This document shows positions 11,577 through 22,760 of a DNA stretch of 64,000 bases, piece by piece. The DNA is from Psilocybe azurescens. Taxonomy: Eukaryota > Basidiomycota > Agaricomycetes > Agaricales > Agrocybaceae. Where the stretch lies: positions 1-64,000 of the forward strand of contig JAJIRX010000880.1 in NCBI GenBank assembly GCA_023853785.1, in the 5' to 3' direction. A program made the position numbers and the translations under genes. Position 1 is the first letter of the stretch. Every line of letters starts with the position of its first letter. Below the pieces are notes generated by a model. The model saw only the letters and a program-made list of their open reading frames with translations. It was not told where the DNA came from and did not search any database.

Positions 11577-11736
11577 TCAAAATTGACAAGCCTATATTAA
11601 AGATCAACATACTCTAAGTGTTTTAAAAGAAAAACCAAGAAAGAATAGCTGCCAGTTACTATTTTTTTTCATTCTTCTTTTCAAACACTTAGAATATGTT
11701 GGTCTTTAATATAGGCTTGTCAATTTTGAGCAGAGT
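11577..11736. repeat. Perfect-looking hairpin, ~48-bp arms
   Basis: The arm starting CAAAATTGACAAGCCTATAT at 11577 is repeated inverted, ending ATATAGGCTTGTCAATTTTG at 11736, around a ~60-bp loop with a T8 tract. It looks like a small foldback or MITE copy abutting element C. Confidence 0.75.
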
Positions 11737-12054
11737 CTCCTTTCTACATAGCCGAAAATGATGTCCCTCATAAAAATATTCTAGAAGCACTATTTCACCC
11801 TCAAATTTTACATACACTGTGTCACCTACAACTCAATTACCTAGCCTACATAAATCCTTGGTAATGTGAGCTAATATATTGCACAAGTATTAAATTCAGT
11901 GAATCACGATCAACTGCCATTCTGTTTGCATGCCTCTGTATGTATCTACTTGTCCACCATCCATGTTGAACAAGCTCATGACAACATGAAGGAAGCTGAA
12001 CGATGTAGGAAAGGATACATGCACTGCTATTTTCAGAAACACAACATTTACATC
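11737..12054. other. Spacer with one small open frame, no recognised gene
   Basis: A 71-codon plus frame starts at 11899 (MNHDQLPFCLHASVCIYLST) and runs into the palindrome arm, ending at 12114. I do not recognise it and consider it doubtful. Confidence 0.3.
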
Positions 12055-13110
12055 AAACACGTCAGGATGTTCGACATTCAGGTGTCCCATGAAGTGGTAA
12101 AATCTGGGCCCTAAAACATTTCAAATATAATTTAGTTTTGAATTTTAAAAAATACTTTAAATACTGAAAAGACCTAAATACCTCTTAAAAGTTCAAATAT
12201 GGGCCAACCTGCAGAGGCTCTTTGTACAAAATATGATATTTTAAATGGAAAGTTCCTCTTTAGGACTATTAGTATTTCTAATCCTGGACATTCTTCAAAA
12301 GCTTTCAATATTTCAAATGCAAAGCTCCTTTATTGGATGACTTGTAGTTTAAATCTGGAGTAACATACAGGATCAATTTATATTTCAAATACAAAGTTGC
12401 CTTTACCATGTTAATTATATCAAATGCATGATGACCTATAAAGTCCTTTGTACTTCAAATACAAAGAACCTCTAAATTTGTACATTGAAGGTTGACTTGT
12501 AGTTGATCTACAAAGTTCCCATGAATTCTGCACCCACTCATCAGGTAATATATGCCCACTCATCACCTGCCTATCAATTCATCACCTGCCTACTGGGCAG
12601 CTATGCAGGCGATGAGTGGGCATATATTACCTGATGAGGGTGCAGAATTATGGAACTTTGTAGATCAACTAAGTCAACCTTCAATGTACAAATTTAGAGG
12701 TTCTTTGTATTTGAAGTACAAAGGACTTTATAGGTCATCATGCATTTGATATAATTAACATGGTAAAGGCAACTTTGTATTTGAAATATAAATTGATCCT
12801 GTATGTTACTCCAGATTTAAACTACAAGTCATCCAATAAAGGAGCTTTGCATTTGAAATATTGAAAGCTTTTGAAGAATGTCCAGGATTAGAAATACTAA
12901 TAGTCCTAAAGAGGAACTTTCCATTTAAAATATCATATTTTGTACAAAGAGCCTCTGCAGGTTGGCCCATATTTGAACTTTTAAGAGGTATTTAGGTCTT
13001 CTCAGTATTTAAAGTATTTTTAAAATTCAAAACTAAATTATATTTGAAATGTTTTAGGGCCCAGATTTACCACTTCATGGGACACCTGAATTTTGAACAT
13101 CCTGATGTGA
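12055..13110. repeat. 1.05-kb palindrome with ~500-bp arms
   Basis: The left arm (CAGGTGTCCCATGAAGTGGT, GGGCCCTAAAACATTT) is mirrored on the right (AAATGTTTTAGGGCCC, ACCACTTCATGGGACACCTG). The central unpaired stretch is only about 25 bp near 12583. By eye the arms are nearly identical. They are AT-rich with recurring CAAATACAAAG words. A diverged single arm lies at 52695-53260. The only open frame of note (12552-12749) is a shadow of the repeat. It is likely a foldback-type element. Confidence 0.8.
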
Positions 13111-13690
13111 AATGAGTCCAGAATGTTGCAATGGATGTTAACTAACCAAATTCAGGAAATCCCAGTTGAATCAGACACTGTGGGGCCTGCAAGCAATGTG
13201 AGGAAAGGTATCTGGGAGAACACAGAGAGAGCTTGAGCACATAGCAACTATAAGGTCACCTGATGCCAACTGTATTATGTATAATTTGACCCTAGCAGAA
13301 TAAAGTGATTTATGTAGGATTAATCTAGTTAGAGTTGGCTAATTATGCATATCTTTACTCTAGCCAGAGTCTCACCTATTTCAGTCATTTTTCTGCTGCT
13401 TTCCAGCTATGGGTCTGTACCCTTTCACCTCCCTGTTATGGGCACTGTGGGCACTGGGATGACTAACACAGGAGATACATTCCCAGCATTTACAATATAA
13501 ATCTATCCACACACATTGTCCTGCCCCTTCCCAAGATATCATATAGAGGCACATTCTCAGATTCTAGTTGCCTTCTGTCCTTTTTCATTATTGCCCTCAT
13601 TGGGCTGAACAATCCTGACTTGATACTTCAAGCTGACACAAGATGGCTGGACATTGCACAAATTGGCTGGGTTACAATGCAATGTAAAGC
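13111..13690. other. Spacer, nothing recognised
   Basis: No coding frame, RNA gene or repeat that I recognise. Confidence 0.4.
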
Positions 13691-14114
13691 TGTTACGGAC
13701 ACTTTATTTTCTTTGTTCTTTTCCTTTTTCTTTTCTTTTCCTCTCATTTTCGTATATAAAGGCCTTCTTATCACATGATGGACAACATCATGTGATCATA
13801 TATCTGACTCATTCTATTCTGACTCACATCATTGATACTGTTATGACTCACTTCTCATTCTGACTCACACTCTGACTCACATCAATAGCACCGTTGCAAC
13901 TTATCCTATGCTCTCACTCATACCTGGACTCATATTGTACTATAATTATAGATACTCAAAATGCTTAAATAGCCATTAGACACCACTATTATTCCTTAGC
14001 TAGCTCTTGAGAATCTAATCTCCTCTTACTCGATACTGCTTGGAACTCACTGTTTTTGACTACTTGACTGTCAACTTTATCCATGCACATGAATATAAGC
14101 CTGAAGTCATAACA
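13691..14114 (+). mobile_element. Solo LTR, Gypsy-like, copy 1
   Basis: Begins TGTTACGGACACTTTATTTT and ends GAAGTCATAACA (TG...CA ends), 424 bp. It matches the copy at 53582-53994 along its length, including the runs of GACTCACATC-like words and TTAGCTAGCTCTTGAGAATC. Flanks are AAAGC and AATGC, a target duplication with one change. No gag or pol follows. Confidence 0.8.
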
Positions 14115-14635
14115 AATGCACCTTATATACATATGACTAAAATGTACACCCTACATCCTACTGAAGTCTGCACCACACATTCCGGCCCATTCCAAGATGC
14201 CCTGTCTTTTTGTCAAAACTACAACACTTCATACCCTTGTACACACATTGTAACTTTGACCAGCCACCTCTTTACAAAATTGAACCTTTTCTGTTACTGT
14301 TTCTGATATGTACTGTGAACTTTGGAGGGGCAGCTAGAGGCTTGAGGAGGACCACTGAAAAGGCTTCAATGGTGTGACAGGATCATTCCCAAAATAGTAC
14401 GTAATGTTAAAATTCAATTCCTGTTTCCGAGACTGGTGACCATATACATAGTTTCTCAAAGATGATGATGTCAAATAACATTCTTGCTAAATCTCAGCTC
14501 TGGAGCACTGAAAATATGTTGTTTGTTAGTTCCCGCTGCCCAAGAATTTAAAATTTGGAGAGAATTGATTTGAATTCATATGAAGAAATTATATAACACT
14601 CTTAAATCTTGTGTTCTGCAAAGCACAATGAAAGC
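14115..14635. other. Spacer, no gene recognised
   Basis: Holds only short frames without recognisable content. It ends with ATGAAAGC (14628-14635), the left target duplication of element B. Confidence 0.4.
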
Positions 14636-15589
14636 CAGTACTTTACCATCCCCCACACTGTCCATATGGACTCCAGTGGACTCCAGTGGATTCCACTGCA
14701 CTTTAGTAGATCTTATACTATACAGTGAATATGGACTAAGATAACTGCAGTCCACTGGACTCCAGTGGACTTGATACAGTGAAGGGAATATGAGTGCGGT
14801 GTGTGCGAGGGTTGTAGACTCCATCTACAAGGCCTAAGGTTATGTTCGGAAGAAATTAGAGTGGAATGAGTGAACACAGATGAAGATTGTCAAGTGCGAA
14901 TTCACTCTGAGATGATGCAAGTTGATGTGAGATGAAAATCTCACTGTATTCAACTGAGGATTCCCAAATGGAATCCTCTCCTATTTATACAAATGTCTAT
15001 CTTACTATAAATTTAGTTTTAGTACTAAGGAAGCCAAGATTTTCTTTATCTGTGAATGACGGATGAGAAAAGGAATAGAATTAGGAGACAGTTGGGCAAA
15101 GGCAGGGTCAATTCGCGAGCCAAGGCACGTGGTGCACAACCTTGCCTGTTATGGTCGGTCTTGGCTTGTGTGGCTTATTTCTTTTTCTTGCCTACGAATT
15201 TGATGCCCAGTCAGTTTGTTATCTTGATTGAACTCCTGAGTACTATGGAAATTGAAATAAATATTTTCATATGATTCCCGTGCGATAAGGCAATAGGAAT
15301 GTGAATATTCGGAATGTGTCCCCATCTGTGCAATATGGTCATGTTAATGTTTGTGTTGTGTTGCTTCCTGGGCTTGTGCTCAATGGGTTCCTCACAACAG
15401 TAAATAAATTCAATCTTAACATAAATTCAGATTAGTGGAATACAGTATATTAATAACTATTTAATACATTACTATCTACATGTGAGGGCCAAGACAAAAG
15501 GAAGAAAAAAGCAAATAAAAAAAGCAAATAAAAATAAAAATAAAAAAGAGGGGGCAGGAGCAGTACTTTACCATTGTATGTGTCATCCG

Positions 15590-16975
15590 TCAGGTCATCG
15601 GTACGTGTCATACCCTTCATTGTCATCTTCGCAACCGCTGTCTGCATCATCTTTGCCCTTGTCGTCGCTGTTGCAGCCACCATCCCTCGTACCCGTTGGT
15701 ACCTGTCACTGTCGTTTGCGTCCTTGTCGCTGTTGCAGCCTTGCAGCTGCCGTGCTTGTCCTCGTCGCAGCCGCTGTCCTCGCCATCCTCATACCTGTTG
15801 CCCTTGCCCTCATCGCTGTTGCAGCCGTTGTCTCCATTCTCGTTGTCATCGCCTTTGTATGCATTGTCCGTGTTGTCCTCGTACCTGTCGCTGTTGTCCG
15901 CATCATTGTCGTTGTCGTAGCTGCCGTTGTTGTATGTGTCCATACCCATTGCTGTTGCAGCTGCCGTCCCCATCCTTGTCCCCGTCCTCATCACTGTCGT
16001 AGCTGCCGTCCCCATCCTCATCCTTGTCCCTGTCCCCGTTGTCCCCATCTGTCCTTGTCGCTGTTGCAGGTGCTGTCCCCATCCTCATCCTTGTCCTTGT
16101 CCCCGTTGTCCCCATCTGTCCTTGTCGCTGTTGCAGGTGCTGTCCCCATCCTCATCCTTGTCCTTGTCCCCGTTGTCCCCATCTGTCCTTGTCGCTGTTG
16201 CAGGTGCTGTCCCCATCCTCATCCTTGTCCTTGTCCCCGTTGTTCCCATCTGTCCTTGTCGCTGTTGCAGGTGCTGTCCCCATCCTTGTTGCTGCTGCAG
16301 CTGCCATCCTTGTCCTTGTCCTTGTCCTTGTCCTTGTCCTTGTCCTTGTCCTTGTCCTTGTCCTTGTCCTTGTCCTTGTCCTTGTCCTTGTCCTTGTCCT
16401 TGTCCTTGTCCTTGTCCTTGTCCTTGTCCTTGTCCTTGTCCTTGTCCTTGTCCTTGTCCTTGTCCTTGTCCTTGTCCTTGTCCTTGTCCTTGTCCTTGTC
16501 CTTGTCGTCCCTGTCTGTCCTTGTTGTTGTCGCAGGCACTGTCCCCGTCCTTGTTGCTGTCACAGCCATTGTCCTGGTCCCAGTCCCTGTCCTTGTTGCC
16601 ATCATCCGTCCTCGCCGTCCTCGTTGCTGTTGCAGCTGTCATCCCGGTCCCAGTCCCTGTCCTCGTTGCAATTGTCCGTCCTCGCCGTCCTCGTTGCTGT
16701 TGCAGCTGTCATCCCGGTCCCAGTCCCTGTCCTCGTTGCAATTGTCCGTCCTCGCCGTCCTCGTACCCGTCCGTACCCGTTGCCGTTGTCCTCATCGCCG
16801 TTGCTGCCACTGTCCTTGTCCTCGTTGTATCCTCCCTTGCCCTTGCCCTTGCCCTTGCCCTTGCCCTTGTCCTTGTCCAGGTTGTCCTTGCCTACATCCG
16901 GGTCCTTGCCTACATCCTTGTCCGGGTCCTTGTTGTGGTGTTTGCAGTCGTCCTCATCCGGGTCCTCATTGTTGC

Positions 16976-17006
<31 letters not shown>

Positions 17007-17050
17007 GGCGTGGCTGTCGCTGTTGTCATCATCCTCTGTTGCGTCAGGTT
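15590..17050. repeat. Hypervariable simple-repeat body of element B
   Basis: Built from GTCCTTGTC, GTTGCAGCTGCC and CCTCGTC words. It includes a 67-bp unit repeated four times (anchored by GCAGGTGCTG at about 16066, 16133, 16200 and 16267) and a ~66-bp unit repeated twice (about 16620-16755). A GTT run lies near 16970-17005. Frames of 544 and 388 codons exist on the plus strand but consist of Ser-Leu, Cys-Pro or Val-Leu dipeptides. Confidence 0.85.
16307..16506. repeat. (CTTGTC)n microsatellite, about 33 units
   Basis: An uninterrupted hexamer run of about 200 bp. Because six is a multiple of three, all frames stay open, which explains the long overlapping open frames. Confidence 0.95.
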
Positions 17051-17674
17051 GGCTGTCACCTGGCTCCGACCAACAAGGTGGTGGTGGTGGTAGTCGGAAG
17101 AAAGGGTGGGGTCTGACGGACATGTTCATTTGATTGTTGTCATGCCGATTGGCTGATGCCGGGCATGTGTGCACATCACATGTGCCTGTGAAATTTCACC
17201 CCGCCGGACTGAACAAAATACAAAAATGTATTCATAGGAGGCTTTGCTCCCTTGTGAATTTAACTATTGTTTTATTTAATTGTTATTTCATAGAGTTTAT
17301 TTCAATTGATTTTACTCTTTTATTTTTGCAATTAATATTAATAACTAATGATCATACTTCGGATATTGTGTTAATTATTGCATCCAGTGGACTCCACTGG
17401 ACTGTGCTAATAAATATATTATTTGTTGTTGTTCAGTGAATATTTAAGCCCCAGTCCAGTGGACTTGACTGGACTCATAATCCACTGGACTGAGACTGGA
17501 CTGAAAATTTGGCAGGAGTCCAGTGCAAGTCCAGTGGACTCCAGTGGACTGCAGTCCAGTTCCAGTCCAGTGGACTGGAAAATCTGTCAGCCAGTTTGGC
17601 TGGACAGAGAGTCCACTGGAGTCCACTGGAGTCTATATGGATTGTGTGGGGGAAAGGAAAGACCTCATGAAAGC

Positions 17675-19470
17675 TATTATCAATTTCAAAGTCATATGCC
17701 ATGAAAAAGAATGACTGCATTGTTCTCAATGTGCCAGATATCAGATATCTGCCATATTTTGGTACAGGCACACTGTACCCTTGCTGTTTTGATTGGGGGA
17801 CATGGAAATGGCATAGATATATGCTTAATATGAGACTTGGGTGGTTACATAGCAAAATTTGACTAGTGTGCTTCCATATGACCCTTGTAATTATCACTAC
17901 ACCACTAGTACCCTCTAAGTGTGGTTGTGTAATATATCTACTGCTGTGTCTATAAAGTACCAGCCCCAATGGCACACTAAATAATTGGCAGTGTGATATA
18001 TATTGAAGAGCCCATAGTCAGTACTGTGGTACACCATTTGAGGGGTTCAAAGAGACATACAAAGAGCCTATTAGGTTGCCACATACTCACCCCACCGACT
18101 GAACAAAATGCATAATTCAGTTCACAGCATCTAGAGACATTGGTAAAGGTAGTATGGGATGGTTGAAGAGCTTGCATGGGTTTCAGCAGTGTGTGCCATT
18201 GCTGATGATCCAAAAATGGTGAAAACCCAGTTTGCTCCTGAGGGTAGAGGTACTTTGGTGCCTGTGGCATTGACAGCATTAGTGGGACTGGGGGATTTGT
18301 TGGGGTGGGTTCAAGATAAGTGGGCACTATGCTCAGCCTTGTTGCTTGCCTTCAGTGAGCTCCTCGGCTTTGCTTTGTTAGCCAATGTGCCAGACACTGA
18401 ATATAAGCTGAAAGATATTCTGAATTTGTTAGGTTTGATTTCAGAACACTGTTGTATTCCATGTAGTATGAAACAAAATGAAAGCTATCACCTATGTATT
18501 CTGACATCATATGACATAGAAAATGTAGGCTGCTGATTCCTGGCACCTTTGAATCTAAAACAAGTTATATACAACTGTGAGATTTATTTTGAATTCATAA
18601 AATTCAGTTATTCAAAGATTTCCAATGTCATGTGGTGCAAAACCAAATGAAAGCCTGTGCCAATTTTAAAGGTATGTGCAGATGAAATTTGTTGTTGGCT
18701 TGTTCTCGGTCAAGTCAGCCAATCAGGCCAGCTTGGGAAGCTGAGAATCATAGACACATTGAGTAGGCTGCACAATGGCAAGAGGGAAGCAAAGTTGAAG
18801 CAACTACAAGCAGCTACATACAGACAGGCTATGCTGGCACCTAATCTAGCCCAGTGCCTTGCCAGATCTCACCATCTCATTGGTGCCCACAAGTCCAAAA
18901 ATAGGTCTAAATATGTTTCAATTTTGTAGGATTCAAGTACCAAAAGCTCTCCAATTTGATGCTGCACAAAATGAAATTAGAGCAATTGCCTACTCTGAAA
19001 TTGTATGCCATCCAAAAATATCTTTGACAGATTCACATGCTTATGAATCCAAAATGGAGGTGAAAAGTGGAATGAATATTGCTATTTATTGTCCGTTTGA
19101 AAGGTCCAAAATTTGTACAACTGAATCTGCATATCTCCCTTCCATTTATTCACAGCCCACAAAAGATTTAGAGGAGTTAGGAAGTTGAGTTCTGAAGATA
19201 TGGCCATACAGTCAATCAGACATGTTGATCACATATGGTCACATACTCTTCATAATTGGTCACATATGGGTCGCATACAGACCAAGGATTTTATGTGGTA
19301 TGAAGTGGAATTCACAGAATGGAGTACAATTGAGTTGCAGGTCATGATAACTGCCTGCTTTTTGGTTCATGGTGGTATGGACTCAGAAAGCACCAAGAAG
19401 ACATTTTTAATCAATGGGCCATGGATAAGAAAGCTAGATGATTCTATGCAATAATAAATGAAATAGAGGA
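17675..19470. other. Gene-poor stretch with degenerate repeats
   Basis: The GACTGAACAAAATGC word at 18097-18111 suggests the remnant of another element end. A 125-codon plus frame (18159-18536, MVEELAWVSAVCAIADDPKM) is unrecognised. Loosely repeated phrases (GTCATATGCCATGAAAAAG, ATTGTATGCCATCCAAAA) resemble those at 23400-24100. Confidence 0.35.
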
Positions 19471-19847
19471 GCCATGCAGAGAGGTCGTTACCCCCACCCA
19501 GGTATTCCATATGGAGTTTGGTGATCTTTTTTGGCAGATATCCCAGCCATTTAAGGGTGGAGACTCCACATGGAGTCCAGCTGGAATTGACTCATCTTCC
19601 ATGTGGACCAATGTGGACGATGTGGAACTCTACCTGGACTCCATGTGGAGGATGTAGAACTCCATCTGGACTCCATCTGGACTCCATCTGGACTCTATCT
19701 GAACTCCATATGGGTTTAACCTATGAATCATGTATATCAGCATGAATACACAATTTTGAGGTCAAATTCAAATGGACTCCAGGTGGAGGAAGGTCCCCAG
19801 ATTTTATTTGTATTTTATTATATTTTATTGTAGTGTAAAAAAAAAGA

Positions 19848-19923
19848 CATAAACAGGAGTTGAACTCACACATTAGATAATGCCCATAATGGGTGATGAA
19901 CTGACTGAGCCACAAGGGCTTTG
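19848..19923 (-). repeat. tRNA-derived SINE-like segment (arm copy 1)
   Basis: On the minus strand it reads GCCCTTGTGGCTCAGTCAGT with an A-box-like TGGCTCAGTCAG, and about 40 bp later the B-box-like GAGTTCAACTCC. A T-run and an ACACTACAATAAAATATAAT tail follow. It does not fold as an intact tRNA by eye, so it is a decayed tRNA-derived repeat. Confidence 0.55.
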
Positions 19924-20089
19924 ATAAACAACAGAAATTAACTAAATATAAACTGATTTAAATAATTTTTGGCAATTCTCAGCAAAGATTAAACAATGTC
20001 ATGTGGTGTACTTTACCTCCACCCAGGTATTCCATATGGAGTCCACCAACTCCATATAAAGTGGTGGACTCCACATGGACTCCACCTGG

Positions 20090-21500
20090 AACATATGTAA
20101 ATGTTCAAAAATTAACTTTGATAGGTGGAGTTCAGGTGGACTCCAGGTGGACTCCAGGTGGACTCCAAATAATTCCACTTGAGTCCAACTGTAGTCCAGG
20201 TGGAGTTCAATTAGAATCCACCTGGACTCCAGATGGACTCCAGTTGGAGTTTCAACTTTAACTTCACATAAAATGAAATGGAATCCAGTTGGATTTCAAC
20301 TGGAATATATTAGTCATTTAATCTTAGTGTAAGTTCATGAGTGTAATATAATATATTAATAGCTATGTACTACATTATTATTTAGTTGTGAGATCTATCA
20401 TTGAAACAAAAAAACAAAACAAAAACATAACAGACAAAAAAGCTGGGCAGAAGCGTATGTACTTGGATTAAATGAATGAACAAACATATAAATGTAAAAC
20501 AAAAAGAGAAAACAAAAAGAAAAAACGAAAAAAAGTGAAAAAAGAAATAAAAAATACAAAAAGGGGGGCGGAGGGTGATCATATCGGTCGTAGCCCCGCC
20601 GAACGCGTCGATCGTGTCGTACGTGGCTGCTGTATGCGTCCGCCGTACCTGTCATCGTTGTCGTGGCCGTGGTACGCGTCCGCCGTACGCGTTGTCGTCC
20701 TCGTCTTCGCGGCCGCTGTGTCCGTCGCACGCGTTGTGGTTGTCGTATGTGGCCCCGTCCGTTGTACACATCGTACGTGTCGTCATCGTCGTCGTGGCCG
20801 TCGTACGTGTCGCGGTCCGTTGTACACGTCGTACGTGTCGTCATCGTCGTCGAGGCCGTCGTACGTGTCCCGGTACGTGCCGTGCGTGTCGTCGTTGTCG
20901 TCGGTACGTGTCGCAGTACGTGCCGTGCGCGTCGTCGTCGGTACGCGTCGTGCCCGCCATTGTACGCGCTGTCGTCGTACTGTATGTGTTGCGGTAGGTG
21001 CCGTACGTATGCGGCGTCGTACCGTACCCGTACATCGTCGTCAGCCTATATCAAAAGGAGGGGGGGCGGTTAGTGGCGGCGGTATTTGGGATTCGCGACT
21101 TACATGGTGTCGCCGCCTCGTTCCGCCTCGTTCCCCACCCACCTCGCTTTACCGCGTACCTCAATCCCCACCCCCTCGTTCCCCTTCGATCCGGTGTTGT
21201 TGTTATCGTATACGGATCCATTGTCGTCGTCGTCGTCGTCGTCGTCGTACCGCGTACGCGTGTCCGGTGTCATCGCCATCGTACACGGACGCGTTATCGT
21301 CGTGCATGGCCTCGGTTGGTGGTGACGCGATGCATGTCGGGTCGGGTTGGCGGGCGCCTGGCTCCGACCGACAACAGCGAGGTGGTGGGGCGAGCGCGAC
21401 GGCGGCAGCGGGGTGGTGGTGGTGGTCGGAGGCAAAGTGGGTGGTCGGAGTAACCAACGGACCGACGTGGCAACGATGAGTCACGCACGTGATGTTGTTT
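20090..21500. repeat. AT-rich plus GTC-rich core, copy 3
   Basis: Parallels 10020-11345 block by block, with different lengths of the CGTCGTCGTCGT runs (for example 21222-21250). Plus-strand frames up to 335 codons come from the repeat. Confidence 0.75.
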
Positions 21501-21570
21501 AACGCTTGCCGAGAATTGCCGAGAAATGATCTGAATCGATATGTATGGCATCAATTTTTGTTAGGCAACA

Positions 21571-21645
21571 AAGCCTTTATGGCCTAGTTGGTTTATTGCT
21601 TGCATTTAGAGTTCTTGGATGCCTGAGTTCAATTCCTGCTAGTGC
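21571..21645 (+). repeat. tRNA-derived SINE-like segment (arm copy 2)
   Basis: A-box-like TGGCCTAGTTGG (21580-21591) and B-box-like GAGTTCAATTCC (21625-21636), 33 bp between them, then a T7 run and ACACTATAATAAAATATAAT. This is the inverted partner of 19848-19923 in element D. The acceptor stem does not pair, so it is not a functional tRNA. Confidence 0.6.
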
Positions 21646-22079
21646 ATTTTTTTACACTATAATAAAATATAATAAAATATAAATAAAATCCGGGGACCTT
21701 CCTCCACCTGGAGTCCATTTGAATTTGGCCCTAAAATTGTGTATTCATGCTGATATACATGATTTATGACTTAAATCCACATGAAATCCATATGGAGGAT
21801 GTGGAACTCACATGAAGTTCCACATGGAGTCCACATGGAGTTCCACATCCTCCACATTGGCCCACATGGAGGATGAGTGGATTCCAGCTGGACTCCAGGT
21901 GGAGCCTCCACCTCTAAATGGCTGGTACACCTGCCAAAAAGAGTCACCAAACTCCATGTGGACTCCACCAACTCCGGCGAGTTGGTGGACTCCATATGGA
22001 ATACCTGGGTGAGGGTAAAGACCTCGTCATGCATGACTTATTGATGCCATGTCGGTCCATTGTTTATGCTGGTGCCTAT

Positions 22080-22760
22080 TCTTTCTTTTCAACCACCACC
22101 CCCACTGCCACCTCATCAGTCAGAACCAGACAAGAGCCAACCTGATGTGACTGAGGAAGACAACACAACAACAAGGAAAACAAGGACAACAAGGACCACA
22201 CAACAATATAGGCAAAGGTGGGGGGAAGAGCAAAGGATGATGTGGATGGCAAGGATGAGGGCAAAAGTAAAGGACAGACAAGGACAAGGATGCAGACAAA
22301 GAAAACCACATGACAATGAGGACAACGACAACAATGAAGGTGAAGGTGGACAACAATGACAACAACAACAATGAAGGTGAAGATGGACAATGATGACGTA
22401 TACAACACGGACAACAACAACACAGATGAAGGCAAGAGCAAGGGCAAGGGCAAGGGCAGCAAGGGCAAGGGTGTGTATGGTGAGTGCAACCAACATGTAT
22501 GTATGCCCAACAACGACAATGACTTTTTTGTTTTTTATTTTTGTTTTTTTATTTTTTTATTTATGTTTATATGTTTATATATTTATTTGAACCAGGTATA
22601 TATCCTTCCACCCACTTTTGTTTGTCTTTTTATATGTTTTTTTCTTTTATTTCTTTTTATGTTTTAATGATGATGGCCCTCTCTAGTATAATATTGTAGA
22701 TAATATTGTAGTATATAGTTTTGAATATATTCTATTATATTATCACATAGATTTATGCTA
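22080..22760 (-). repeat. Inverted partial core, copy 4
   Basis: Read on minus: AT-rich lead (CTTAGCATAAATCTATGTG near 22760), A-rich stretch, then CTTGCC/GTTGTC-type simple repeats, and the CTGATGAGGTGGCAGTGGGG module near 22110. It mirrors the plus-oriented cores. Confidence 0.65.

Larger units (their letters stand above)
14636..17666. mobile_element. Element B: transposase-less element with perfect 8-bp target duplication
   Basis: The left end is CAGTACTTTACCATCCCCCA; the right end read on minus is GAGGTCTTTCCTTTCCCCCA. After these both continue CAC, then a TCCATATGGACTCCAGTGGA-like stretch, giving inverted ends of roughly 50 bp. ATGAAAGC flanks the element on both sides (14628-14635 and 17667-17674). 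The subterminal arrays are TGGACTCCAGTGGACTCCAG words. The interior holds the AT-rich lead, a hypervariable CTTGTC-rich body, the CTGGCTCCGAC module (about 17066) and the GACTGAACAAAATAC word (17207-17221) shared with element A. No credible protein is present. Confidence 0.8.
19479..22025. mobile_element. Element D: element with ~500-bp diverged inverted arms and near-perfect 8-bp duplication
   Basis: The left end GAGAGGTCGTTACCCCCACC and the right end read on minus, GAGGTCTTTACCCTCACCCA, are followed on both sides by GGTATTCCATATGGAGT. Flanks are GCCATGCA (19471-19478) and GTCATGCA (22026-22033). The arms pair as far as about 20010 and 21480 (left GGCAATTCTCAGCAA, right TTGCCGAGAATTGCC) and each carries a tRNA-derived segment. 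The unpaired centre is the left end and core of the element-E type, so this is a composite. Confidence 0.65.

Noticed and set aside
8980..11583. 8-bp duplication for element C
   Set aside because: CACAAATC against CTCAAAAT has too many differences.
15482..17133. Overlapping plus-strand frames of 544, 388 and 369 codons
   Set aside because: They are (CTTGTC)n and related simple repeats that stay open in every frame; the products are Ser-Leu, Cys-Pro or Val-Leu strings.
20472..21479. 335-codon plus-strand frame (and similar ones at 9513-10172 and 10574-11218)
   Set aside because: Val/Arg/Cys-rich translation of GTCGT-type repeats; not conserved between the parallel core copies.
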